From assembly GCF_046197875.1 (NCBI RefSeq), contig NZ_CP166991.1, positions 806,001-870,000 on the forward strand: 64,000 nt of DNA. The letters run 5' to 3'. This document shows positions 18,113 through 26,605 of this stretch, in pieces. Below the pieces are notes generated by a model. It was not told the DNA's origin. It saw nothing but the letters and a program-made list of their open reading frames with translations, and did not search any database. Within the stretch, counting starts at the first letter, position 1; every line of letters starts with the position of its first letter. Both the position numbers and the translations under genes were made by a program. The DNA is from Methanobrevibacter_A acididurans (lineage in GTDB: Archaea > Methanobacteriota > Methanobacteria > Methanobacteriales > Methanobacteriaceae).

Positions 18113-20122
18113 GGGGCTGTCCCATAAGTGAAAATTTTTTTTAGAAAAAATTGAGGGGATGTGCTGTTTTTGGGTGTATTTATGTTAATTTTACACTTGA
18201 AATAGCACCTAACCATTTTTTTAATTAGTAAACTTCTGTTTATTAAGTGTTGATTTATTTAATTGTAGATTAGATTAAATAGGTTTGTTATTTTTTTTAT
18301 TTATTTTATATGTGATGTTTTTTTTAAATGAGTGTTGTGTTTAAATTTTTATGTATTTTTTGTATGTTGTGTGCTATTGCTTTAAGTGTTAATTCGTGTT
18401 TTGCATTTTTAAGGTGTTTGCGTTCTACTTTTTTGCATTTATAATTTTTTTTAAGAGATCCAAAGTATCCTTCACTTAAGGGTGCTCTTTTTTGATACAT
18501 GTTTTCCCCTAGTTCTGAGTTGAAATCTTGTCTTAATTTACTCCGTAATGGGTGTTCTCTGTCCATTATTTCCCGGACTCTGCTTTTTGTACAATCATTG
18601 TGGAATTTACAAATTTTACACCTACTGGTAGAATAAACACGATAAAACACATTATTAATCTTTCGATTATGCTGATAATTTAGTATTTGGTTTTGTGGAC
18701 AAATATAATTGTCTTCCTTTTCATTATAAATGAAATTAATTTTACTATAGCTTTTTATTTTATTTCCTTTTTTATGTTTCATGCTTTCCACTCGATTTGG
18801 GATTAATGGTATGGAACCATTAATGAAAGCGTGTTCTAGTGCTTGATTGTTTAAATATGCATTATCTGCTAAATAAAATTTTGGTCTTTGACCTAAATTT
18901 TCTTCAACCATTTTCATCATTTTAAGCATCTGATGATGATCAGTTGGAGCTTGAGTTAAATACTCAGCAACCACCATTCCATTGTGACTATCCACTGCAA
19001 CTTGATAATTATAGTTTAATCCCATTTTATCCTCTTTATCTTTCATCCAACGGGATTCAGGATCCGTGAAACTAATCGTATGCTTACCATCATAATTTTC
19101 TTTTAAAAAAATTAGAAAACCCTTAACATAGTCTAATTTACTTTTACTAATTAAACAAGTTTTTAAAAGTTTCAAACCATTCTTATTCAAATTTTCATCT
19201 ATCCTATCCACTAAAGGTTTTAAATCTAGGCATGATTTACCTTTTTGAAAGAATTTTCTTAATTTAAACCATGTACTATTCTTACTTTTCTTATCTGAAT
19301 ATTTTTTAATCAGTTTTTCTAGGAAATTTATTTCCTCAATTTTTATTAAATTAAAATTATTAGCATTTGCCTTTAAAATAGTCCCATCAACCGCAACACA
19401 ATTATTATCAATCAATTTAAGTTTTAAACCCAAAAACACAGTATAATAAAATAATTCACCAATCAAAAACTTATTATATTTAAAAAAACGTGAAATAGTT
19501 GATTTACTAGGCTTCTTATTATTTAAAATATAATTACAAGACTCATCATTATTATCTAACCAATCAGCTAATTTCCTACAACTTAAAACATTATTAAAAA
19601 CACCCCAAACAAACAAACCCAATAATTCATCAGGCAAATACTTTTTAGGACGACCACGACCCATATTAAAATCTTCAAAAAAAGAAGGAAAATCCTCTTT
19701 AAACTTACTCACAATAAATTTAACAGTAAAAACCAAACCCTCATCCTTTAAATTATACCCAGGAACATTTAAAATAAAATCAGCCTGCAAATCAGCTTTA
19801 AAACTACAACAAACCATAAAATCAAAACCTACCCCTACTTTTTTTCAATTTTGTATAAAAAAAAAATTTTAAAAACCACAAAAAAACAGTATAAAAAAAA
19901 CCAAAAAATTTAAATGCCACAAAACACATAAAAAAGTAATGTGGATTTGGTTTTTGTTTTTTGTCGTTATTAAACTATTTATCAATCCACACATTTATAA
20001 TTAACTATTTCTAAACGATAGAATAACTAAAACAACTTCTATCAATCAAAATTTATACAAAATAAGAAAAATAACAAAATCAAAAAAGTAAAAAAAGAAA
20101 AAATTAATTATGGGACAGCCCC
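18113..20122 (-). mobile_element. IS1182-like insertion sequence A (2010 bp, 5-bp target duplication)
   Basis: Both ends carry the perfect 15-bp inverted repeat GGGGCTGTCCCATAA. Direct repeats TTAAG flank it at 18108-18112 and 20123-20127. One intact transposase gene fills it on the minus strand. It inserted into a palindromic repeat element whose halves lie at 18079-18112 and 20128-20202. The element looks complete and possibly active. Confidence 0.9.
18324..19817 (-). CDS. IS1182-family transposase, 497 aa
   Basis: The DDE acidic triad regions are VAVDGTILKAN, FYLADNAYLNN and APLSEGYFGSLKK. The IS1182-type motif TDPESRWMKDKEDKMGLNYN precedes the second Asp. A Cys-rich insert near the C terminus (SRCKICKFHNDC) is also typical of the family. 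The frame is intact, starting at ATG 19817 behind GGGGTAGG. It is the only gene of the 18113-20122 element. Confidence 0.93.
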   Translation of the reverse strand: MVCCSFKADLQADFILNVPGYNLKDEGLVFTVKFIVSKFKEDFPSFFEDFNMGRGRPKKYLPDELLGLFVWGVFNNVLSCRKLADWLDNNDESCNYILNNKKPSKSTISRFFKYNKFLIGELFYYTVFLGLKLKLIDNNCVAVDGTILKANANNFNLIKIEEINFLEKLIKKYSDKKSKNSTWFKLRKFFQKGKSCLDLKPLVDRIDENLNKNGLKLLKTCLISKSKLDYVKGFLIFLKENYDGKHTISFTDPESRWMKDKEDKMGLNYNYQVAVDSHNGMVVAEYLTQAPTDHHQMLKMMKMVEENLGQRPKFYLADNAYLNNQALEHAFINGSIPLIPNRVESMKHKKGNKIKSYSKINFIYNEKEDNYICPQNQILNYQHNRKINNVFYRVYSTSRCKICKFHNDCTKSRVREIMDREHPLRSKLRQDFNSELGENMYQKRAPLSEGYFGSLKKNYKCKKVERKHLKNAKHELTLKAIAHNIQKIHKNLNTTLI

Positions 20123-20127
20123 TTAAG

Positions 20128-20202
20128 TAAACATTAGCTTTTTTTATGTGCAGTTTTTAATAATTTTTTAAAAAATTTTTTTGTAGGTGGACTTCATCAC
20201 CT
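20128..20202. repeat. Palindromic repeat element, right half of copy A (split by IS1182-like A)
   Basis: The palindrome AGGTGGACTTCATCACCT at 20185-20202 is repeated almost exactly at 21074-21091. The left part of this copy (TAGAAGTCATTA, 18079-18090) was separated from it by the IS insertion; the other copy has the same word at 21011-21022. Removing the IS and one target duplication leaves a unit of about 109 bp against 81 bp for the second copy. Confidence 0.5.
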
Positions 20203-20252
20203 GGAAAAATATGTTTAATTTTCCCTTGTTTAAAAAATAATTAATTAAATAA

Positions 20253-20786
20253 TTACTTTTGATATTCCTTTTTAAATAAATCAATACTGTATGTTAATTC
20301 TTTTTTACTAACACTAGCATCTTCCCATCCAAGAACTTCAACTTTTTTTCCTTGTAAATTTTTATATACACTGAAAAAGTGACTGATTTCTTTAGGTATA
20401 TGTTCAGGTAAATCTGAAATGTCTTTGATTTCATTAAATCTTGGATCATCACAGGGTACTGCAAGTATTTTAAAATCTTTTTCCCCAGTATCTATCATTT
20501 TCATTAAGCCAATTGGGCGAGCTTTAATTAAGCATCCTGTAAAAGTTGGTTGATCCATTAAAACCATTATATCCATTGGATCACCATCATCGTATATTGT
20601 TTGTGGTATGAAACCATAATCTACTGGATAATGGACAGGTGAATATAGAACTCTATCTAATTCAAAAGCACCAATTTCTATATTGTATTCATATTTATTT
20701 CTAGAACCATTAGGAACTTCAATGATTGCATTAACTTCTTCAGGTACATTTTCACCGGGTTTAATTGTTTTCCATAAGTTATTCAT
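20253..20786 (-). CDS. ppa: Inorganic pyrophosphatase (soluble, type I), 177 aa
   Basis: The product starts MNNLWKTIKPGENVPEEVNA and has the type I pyrophosphatase metal-site signature DDGDPMDIMVL, plus EVPNGSRNKYEYN and HYPVDYGFIPQT. It hydrolyses pyrophosphate in the cytosol and drives biosynthetic reactions forward. Length is as expected for archaeal/bacterial PPase. GGAG precedes the ATG. It is transcribed alone. Confidence 0.95.
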   Translation of the reverse strand: MNNLWKTIKPGENVPEEVNAIIEVPNGSRNKYEYNIEIGAFELDRVLYSPVHYPVDYGFIPQTIYDDGDPMDIMVLMDQPTFTGCLIKARPIGLMKMIDTGEKDFKILAVPCDDPRFNEIKDISDLPEHIPKEISHFFSVYKNLQGKKVEVLGWEDASVSKKELTYSIDLFKKEYQK

Positions 20787-21360
20787 AATAATTTTTCTCC
20801 ATTAATCTTTTTTTTTAGTGGGTAATGAAAATTTTTTTTTATAAAAATTCATATAGATTAAATATTTAAATTTTCAATAATACGAGAATTAGTAATTTCA
20901 AAAAAAATTTTAATGTTCATGTTTTTGGATAATAATTCTTCTTTTATTTATGAATAAATATTTAATATATAATTCATTTTTTTTATAAAAAAATTTTACA
21001 TTTTTTGTTGTAGAAGTCATTATCCAGAAAAAAATTATTTAATATATAAAAAAATTAGTCTGGCTGTTTTAAAAGGTGAACTTCATCACCTTAATTATAT
21101 TTTAGATTTTTTTATTATATAAAAGTTTTCTTAAAAAAAATAGGGGCTTTGCCAAAATAAGCTTAATATATTAAAAGAAAGTGGTAATGGTTTAAAAGTT
21201 AATATGCATATTAATTGAATTAAGTATTAACTAAAATATTTTTATTTAAATTTTAATGATTAATATAATCTATTAAGATTTAAGATGTAAATATTAAAAA
21301 AAAAGAATATTTTTAAGGATTTAAAATTAATATCATCCTTAAAAGTTTAAATTTAAGATT
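20787..21360. other. Intergenic with a palindromic repeat
   Basis: There is no supported gene in these 574 bases. They contain the second palindromic repeat copy (21011-21091) and, at 21142-21160, GGGGCTTTGCCAAAATAAG, which resembles a solitary IS end, though no partner end or transposase is visible. The rest is AT-rich spacer, including the presumed ppa promoter. Confidence 0.45.
21011..21091. repeat. Palindromic repeat element, copy B
   Basis: It runs from TAGAAGTCATTA (21011-21022) to the perfect palindrome AGGTGA-ACTTCA-TCACCT (21074-21091). Both words occur in the same order around the IS1182-like A insertion. It could be a small non-autonomous mobile element or a transcribed hairpin; it has no coding capacity. 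Confidence 0.5.
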
Positions 21361-21828
21361 TTATGCTTTTAATGTTTTAACTATACTGTTTACTGGATTT
21401 GCAGTATCTTGAACATTCCAATCTGCATTATCTTCCATTGCAACAATGATAGTGTATTTTGTGTCTTCTTTAGTTACATAGTAAACGTAGAATGGAACAC
21501 CTGAATTATCATATTGTTCTTCAGTTGTTGTAGCTCCGTTTAAGGTTATGTTTTTTTCAGTTTTGAATGTGAAACCTTTATCTGCCCAAGTATCTTTTGT
21601 TACTTTAACAGCATCTGAACCTACACTAATGAATATTCCATCAGCTTCGTTTGAAATACTCACCATACTAGTTTCACTAGATGAATTAAGAGTGAAACCT
21701 GTTGGTATGGTGAAAGTACTTCCATCATCTAAAGTAGCATCTGCTGCAAATACAACACAAGATCCTGCTACTGCAATTACACCTACAAGTAGGATTAAAC
21801 TAATACAATTTTTTAAGTTGAACTTCAT
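21361..21828 (-). CDS. Secreted small protein of unknown function, 155 aa
   Basis: It has a clear signal peptide (MKFNLKNCISLILLVGVIAV then a likely cut after VVFAA), followed by an extracellular domain of about 125 residues: FTIPTGFTLNSSSETSMVSI, EEQYDNSGVPFYVYYVTKED, and a C-terminal NPVNSIVKTLKA. The same overall pattern (a DGSTFTIP-like strand, a Tyr-rich middle and a terminal SIV/SIK helix) appears in the extracellular parts of the zinc-ribbon proteins at 62230 and 62875, so I infer one domain family. GGAG precedes the ATG. Function is unknown. Confidence 0.75.
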   Translation of the reverse strand: MKFNLKNCISLILLVGVIAVAGSCVVFAADATLDDGSTFTIPTGFTLNSSSETSMVSISNEADGIFISVGSDAVKVTKDTWADKGFTFKTEKNITLNGATTTEEQYDNSGVPFYVYYVTKEDTKYTIIVAMEDNADWNVQDTANPVNSIVKTLKA

Positions 21829-22070
21829 TTTTAAATCTCCATATTTTTTTAAATAAAAATATACTTATGGAACTTATTTATATATAAGTTAATAATTTTA
21901 TTATTAAAGTATAAATTATAAGTATAAATAATTATAATTGTTTTAATATAAATATCTTTATATTATATCCATATAGAAAAAATTTAAATTATTAATTAAA
22001 TTAGTATAAATATTTAATAAAATTAATCTTTTAAATTAAAAAATAAAAAAATAAGTAAAAAAAAATTTAA

Positions 22071-22709
22071 TTATACATATTCAGTTGAACCTTTAACAGT
22101 TCTACTATCTAAACCTTCTTGCACACATAAAGGACAAGTATTAGATCCATCAGTAACTACTCTACCATGAGTTGTGCAGTAACGTGTTTTAACACCACTA
22201 CTGGAACCACTACTAGAACTACTAGAACTTGTATCTTTAGATACAGATTTTGAAGAACTACTAGAACTTGAAGTTCCAGAATCACTAGTTGTTCCCTGAT
22301 TCTGAGAACCTTTAGTTATAATTAAAGATTCTAAATAACCTTGAGTATTATGCTCTTGATTACCTCCACTCATTTGGATTAAATAATTCTTACCATTTAA
22401 ATATTGAGTAGATGCAACAGCACTAGAACTACTAGGATTATCAGATGAAACTGTAATAGTTAAAGTGAAGCTATCACCTTGACCATTAACATTATATGTT
22501 TCAGTAAAACCTGAACCAGTAGATTGATTAGAGACTAATTTATAATTATAACCAGTCAGATTTAATTTCAAATCTCCTGTAGCTAAAATCTTTTCTTCTT
22601 GTGAAAAAAGATTTATACCAGAACCAGAAACTAAAAATACTGTACCTGCCACTATTAAGCAACACAAAATAACTGTCAAACAGATTATTATAAGTTTGTT
22701 AGATTCCAC
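22071..22709 (-). CDS. Membrane-anchored Ser-rich protein with C-terminal CxxC motif, 212 aa
   Basis: There is an N-terminal membrane anchor (LIIICLTVILCCLIVAGTVF), an extracellular domain of about 100 residues, a poly-Ser linker (about 140-175), and a C-terminal RYCTTHGRVVTDGSNTCPLC that could bind zinc. The start is set at GTG 22709, 8 nt after GGGGG; in-frame GTG codons at 22724 and 22718 overlap that site. Function is unknown. The Ser linker resembles that in the protein at 62875. Confidence 0.7.
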   Translation of the reverse strand: MESNKLIIICLTVILCCLIVAGTVFLVSGSGINLFSQEEKILATGDLKLNLTGYNYKLVSNQSTGSGFTETYNVNGQGDSFTLTITVSSDNPSSSSAVASTQYLNGKNYLIQMSGGNQEHNTQGYLESLIITKGSQNQGTTSDSGTSSSSSSSKSVSKDTSSSSSSSGSSSGVKTRYCTTHGRVVTDGSNTCPLCVQEGLDSRTVKGSTEYV

Positions 22710-22877
22710 AATTTTCACCCCCACATTAAATTTAATGATTAATTTTAAATTATAAAGGTTATTACTTATATATTTTCCTAAATAAATCTAAGATAAATAT
22801 TAAAAAGAGAATTTAAACTAATTTTTAAGAATAAAACTGAAAAAAAATAAAAAAGAGTATAAAAAAAATTTTTGTTT

Positions 22878-23528
22878 TTAATAGTAGTAATCTTTAATTC
22901 TTGCTCCAATATTACTACAAATAAATGCAACAACTATTGCTACTATGATATCCCATATGAACCATCCAAATCCATTATAACCTCCACATGCGAAATCAAT
23001 AACAATTGCTGAGATTAGACCTAAGATTAAACTGTTTAAACCAAGATCACCTAATTCATTAGCACTTAAGAATCCCATTATAAGAGCACCGATTATAATT
23101 ACCCAGAATGTGTGAGCGAATACTCCTAAAAAGATTGTGATTATTAAACCGAAAATTAAAGGTAGAAGATATTTAGCCACTAAAGTATTTTCACCATTCA
23201 TTCCTCTAGCTTGAACTCCTAACCATCCGAATATGAATGCTAATATAATTGCAATAATTAAATCCCATACTAACCATCCGAATCCATTATAACCCCCAAT
23301 AGCGAAGTCTATAATGAGTACAGATATAACGGCCACTATAACACTATTTATTCCAAGATCAGTCATTTCATCTATTGTTAATAAACCCATAATAAGGGCT
23401 CCAATAATGATTCCATAGGTATTATGTCCTACAAATCCTAATAAACAGGTAATTATTATCCCAATTATTACAGGTAATCCAAATCTTTTAATGGAATTAT
23501 CTGTATTAAAATCTAGATTAAAATCCAT
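22878..23528 (-). CDS. Membrane protein made of two tandem homologous halves, 216 aa
   Basis: The protein duplicates a unit of about 95 residues: IIGALIMGLLTIDEMTDLGI pairs with IIGALIMGFLSANELGDLGL, and FAIGGYNGFGWLVWDLIIAI pairs with FACGGYNGFGWFIWDIIVAI. Each half has three to four hydrophobic segments. This looks like an internal gene duplication giving a pseudo-symmetric membrane protein. GGAGG precedes the ATG. I do not recognise a transport family, so function is unknown. Confidence 0.75.
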   Translation of the reverse strand: MDFNLDFNTDNSIKRFGLPVIIGIIITCLLGFVGHNTYGIIIGALIMGLLTIDEMTDLGINSVIVAVISVLIIDFAIGGYNGFGWLVWDLIIAIILAFIFGWLGVQARGMNGENTLVAKYLLPLIFGLIITIFLGVFAHTFWVIIIGALIMGFLSANELGDLGLNSLILGLISAIVIDFACGGYNGFGWFIWDIIVAIVVAFICSNIGARIKDYYY

Positions 23529-23649
23529 TTTAAAAACACCTCCATTTAAATTGTAAATTACTATTACTTTATTAATATAATAAAAGTGTTATTTAAAATT
23601 TTTTAAAAAAAAGTTTAAGAAAAAAAATTAAAAAATTGTCTATTTATTT

Positions 23650-23841
23650 TTAAGATTTTTTCTTACATGAAAAGCAAATATCATCTTGACTATTAGTTTT
23701 AAATGTTTTACCACATACACGACAGGTTACAGTATGTAAACTAGTTTTTTGTGGATTTAAATCTGTCATTTGACAAGGACATGTACCATTAGTCATTTGT
23801 CCTTTAATTTTCTGTTCAAATGCTTTATCTTCATTTAACAT
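23650..23841 (-). CDS. Small Cys-rich zinc-binding protein, 63 aa
   Basis: Cysteine pairs occur at TCPCQM, TCRVCGKTF and ICFSCKKKS. The last two form a CxxC-x(n)-CxxC ribbon. It lies 15 nt downstream of the 135-aa gene on the same strand and probably shares its transcript. No known family was recognised. Confidence 0.6.
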   Translation of the reverse strand: MLNEDKAFEQKIKGQMTNGTCPCQMTDLNPQKTSLHTVTCRVCGKTFKTNSQDDICFSCKKKS

Positions 23842-23856
23842 TTTTATACTAACCTA

Positions 23857-24264
23857 TTAATTACATAAAACACATTCACTAGAAGATAGGCCTAGTGAAC
23901 TTAAAAATAATGTGTAATCTTTTTGATTTAATTCATTTAGAGGCATTAATGAAAAAATACTAATTAAACCTTCTTTTAATAGTTCAGATAATCTTTTAAA
24001 GGTATCATCATTTAATACTTCATCAAAATTTCTTTCATTAATGATGAAAACTATATCTACTACAGGTTGTAATCTAATTTCTTGTATCTTATTTGATTCA
24101 ACATTAACTTTATCACTATTTCTGTCTTTCTTGAAAACTAAAATATCTTCACTAGAATCATTTGTCACTACACCAACTCTACCATTATCAGGTAAAGTAT
24201 AAAATAGTGAGTAAGATCCATTTGCCCAGTTTCTCCATCTTTCAACATTAAACACTGTTTCCAT
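23857..24264 (-). CDS. Hypothetical protein, 135 aa
   Basis: A soluble alpha/beta protein with no membrane segment (METVFNVERWRNWANGSYSL, then VVDIVFIINERNFDEVLNDD), ending SSSECVLCN, a CxxC pair close to the C terminus. The start has an AAGGATG site. It sits between exonuclease III upstream and the Cys-rich 63-aa gene downstream, with short gaps, so the three may form one transcript. Function is not recognised. Confidence 0.6.
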   Translation of the reverse strand: METVFNVERWRNWANGSYSLFYTLPDNGRVGVVTNDSSEDILVFKKDRNSDKVNVESNKIQEIRLQPVVDIVFIINERNFDEVLNDDTFKRLSELLKEGLISIFSLMPLNELNQKDYTLFLSSLGLSSSECVLCN

Positions 24265-24294
24265 TTTTTCAACACATCCTTTAAAAATTTTTTT

Positions 24295-25053
24295 TTATAT
24301 TTCTAATTCTAATATAAGCTGGTCATGATCTGATAATTCATAATTTAACATATATGCATTTTTCAAATTCTTTTGTAATTTTTTATTTACAAATATGTAA
24401 TCAAATTTAAATCCACCTTGGATTTCATATTCTCTTAATCTTGAACTTCTCCAAGTGTATTCTCTATCTTCTTGATGGAATACTCTGTATGTATCTATAA
24501 ATCCTGAATCTATTAATTCATCAAATAGTTTTCGCTCTTCAGGCAAATATCCTGGTCCAGTATAGTTAGGATTATATAAATCTTGTTCTGTGTGTGCTAC
24601 ATTAAAATCTCCACAGAGTATTACATTATGTCCTTGTTGGCGTAGGCTTACTACATAATGGAACGTGTTATATATGAAATCTATTTTATGTTTAATGATT
24701 TCTTCACTATGACCATTAGGAGCATAAGCATTGATTAAAACAAAATCATCATAATCTAAACGGAGCAATCGTCCTTCTTTACCATCCTCTATTCCTAATC
24801 CCCATAATACTAATTCTGGTTTGATTTTAGTGTATATTGCTACTCCACTAGATCTTCCACGTTCCCTAGTGTAAAATTTACTTTTATATCCGGGAATATT
24901 ACGAACTTTATCTTTTAATTTATGCTCAGGTGTTTTAACTTCTTGTACACAAATAATATCAGGATTAACTTCTTTCACAACTTTTTCAAAGCCTCGAAGG
25001 AAAGCTGCATTAATTCCATTTAAATTACATGACATTATTTTATAATTTTTCAT
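24295..25053 (-). CDS. xth: Exodeoxyribonuclease III / AP endonuclease (XthA family), second copy, 252 aa
   Basis: Same fold and motifs as the copy at 13432: MSCNLNGINAAF, PDIICVQEVKT, NAYAPNGHS, CGDFNVAHTEQD, FKFDYIFVNK and the terminal LSDHDQLILELEI with its catalytic Asp-His pair. The two paralogues have diverged widely. An AAGGGA site precedes the ATG by about 13 nt. Role: abasic-site repair and 3' end processing. Confidence 0.93.
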   Translation of the reverse strand: MKNYKIMSCNLNGINAAFLRGFEKVVKEVNPDIICVQEVKTPEHKLKDKVRNIPGYKSKFYTRERGRSSGVAIYTKIKPELVLWGLGIEDGKEGRLLRLDYDDFVLINAYAPNGHSEEIIKHKIDFIYNTFHYVVSLRQQGHNVILCGDFNVAHTEQDLYNPNYTGPGYLPEERKLFDELIDSGFIDTYRVFHQEDREYTWRSSRLREYEIQGGFKFDYIFVNKKLQKNLKNAYMLNYELSDHDQLILELEI

Positions 25054-25142
25054 TGTGTTTAACTTTTCCCTTAAAATATATTACTTATTATGTACATTTT
25101 TAAGTTTTTTATTAATAAAGTTTTTCATAAACATATTATTTT

Positions 25143-25958
25143 TTAATCTAAATACATTTGTCTTAATTTCATTATTTCATCATCATTTATTCCTAAAAAA
25201 TTTCTACGATAATTATCTAAACCACCATAATAAGCATTAATTGTACTGAAAACATTTAAAATATAAGATTCCTTAGCAGTTAAAATTGTGTATAATACAT
25301 TTCGTAATTCTGGACTTATTTCCTGTTTGATATTATATTTACTTATAGTTGCCTTAAATTTTTCATGCATAAAATGTCCAGTTATATGATAATCTTCAAC
25401 TATAACATCTAAGGATACATTTAAACAAGCAAGTAAAATTGCCGTACAAACCCCAGTCCGATCTTTACCTTCATTACAGTGCCATAAAGTGCTACCATGT
25501 TCATGATTTATAATTATTTTTAAGAATTTACCTATCTGTTCTTGAGAGTATTTACTGTTTACCATATCAGCATATAATGTCATCATATACTCTTCAGGAG
25601 TTAATCCTTTTGATTTAAAACTTCCAAGTAATGTTTCAACTTTATCAATATTTGGACTTTTACTATGAATTAAAACATTTCCAGGATTTTCCAATATTTG
25701 ATTCACTATTACTTTAACTGTTGGAAAGTAAGGATCCGGTGTTTCACTTATCTCAATTCCTGTACGTAAATCTACTATTAAACGTAAATCATAATCTTCA
25801 ATGAGAACCGCTTGATCATGTGGGCTTGCATTTTTCAACACTCCACTTCTAATTAAACGATGATGTTTAATCTTGTGACCATCTAATGTTGGTATTCCTC
25901 CAAGATCTCTTGTATTATATAATCCTTCAAGTGGGATTTTATTTATATTTGTATTCAT
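25143..25958 (-). CDS. Tyrosine protein phosphatase (PtpB/Y_phosphatase3 type), 271 aa
   Basis: The P-loop active-site signature HCNEGKDRTGVCTAILL (CxxGKDRTG, with Cys nucleophile and Arg) is intact. The N terminus GLYNTRDLGGIPTLDGHKIK and LIRSGVL are diagnostic of the Y_phosphatase3 family, at its usual length. It could dephosphorylate protein tyrosine or phosphoinositide-like substrates; no target is visible. GGAT lies 10 nt before the ATG. Confidence 0.9.
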   Translation of the reverse strand: MNTNINKIPLEGLYNTRDLGGIPTLDGHKIKHHRLIRSGVLKNASPHDQAVLIEDYDLRLIVDLRTGIEISETPDPYFPTVKVIVNQILENPGNVLIHSKSPNIDKVETLLGSFKSKGLTPEEYMMTLYADMVNSKYSQEQIGKFLKIIINHEHGSTLWHCNEGKDRTGVCTAILLACLNVSLDVIVEDYHITGHFMHEKFKATISKYNIKQEISPELRNVLYTILTAKESYILNVFSTINAYYGGLDNYRRNFLGINDDEIMKLRQMYLD

Positions 25959-25983
25959 AAAAGTTTTTATCCTAATATTTTTA

Positions 25984-26577
25984 TTATTCAGATTTTAATG
26001 ATTCTATTAAAGTATTAGTTGGTATTTGTATTACTTTTTCATAGTAAGGCATTAAATATTCATAAGTATCAATTAAGTATTTTAAATCTTCATTTAAGGA
26101 TTCATCACTTATTTCATCTAACTTATATTCTTTACCTACAATATTTCCAGCAGCACACTTTCTTGGATTAAATTTAAATTCTTCAGGTACATCATCTAGA
26201 TAAGTTCGTAACTTTTCACCACGAATAAAAAGTAAATCCATATTACCAGCTAAACCTTTACAACCTTGATCTAATTTCACATATAAACGATTACTCTTAG
26301 GGTAAAAACTATAACCTAAAAACAATCCAGTCCTATAAGAATCACCAGCATTTAAATTAAAAATAATAGCAAAAGGAACATTCAACCAATTCTTCCGACC
26401 AGTATGAATACTAACCTTATAATCTTCAGGTTCATCCACAATACTATGAATACTTGATTTTAAATCATCACAGTATTCATCTTCAATCTTAGAAACAAAT
26501 TCACTTTCACTTTTAGATATATCCATTTCATCTTCATAATTTAATAAGATATCCTTAAAATTTTCACTATTCAAAAT
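25984..26577 (-). CDS. Probable DUF3578 (McrB N-terminal-like) protein, about 197 aa
   Basis: The core NWLNVPFAIIFNLNAGDSYR and LGYSFYPKSNRLYVKLDQG resembles the DUF3578/MrcB_N domain that precedes the GTPase in some McrB-type restriction proteins, and which also occurs alone. No GTPase is fused here. The start is unusual: GGGAG is followed 8 nt later by ATT (26577) and 11 nt later by TTG (26574), while the in-frame TTG at 26592 overlaps the ribosome-binding site. It lies 28 nt from the zinc-ribbon gene upstream, so they are probably co-transcribed. The family assignment is from motif memory and moderate. Confidence 0.6.
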   Translation of the reverse strand: MLNSENFKDILLNYEDEMDISKSESEFVSKIEDEYCDDLKSSIHSIVDEPEDYKVSIHTGRKNWLNVPFAIIFNLNAGDSYRTGLFLGYSFYPKSNRLYVKLDQGCKGLAGNMDLLFIRGEKLRTYLDDVPEEFKFNPRKCAAGNIVGKEYKLDEISDESLNEDLKYLIDTYEYLMPYYEKVIQIPTNTLIESLKSE

Positions 26578-26605
26578 ATAACACACTCCCAAAAAAATAT
26601 ATTAT

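Noticed and set aside
21141..21160. GGGGCTTTGCCAAAATAAG as the end of another IS
   Set aside because: It resembles the IS ends in the window, but no matching second end, target duplication or transposase remnant was found.
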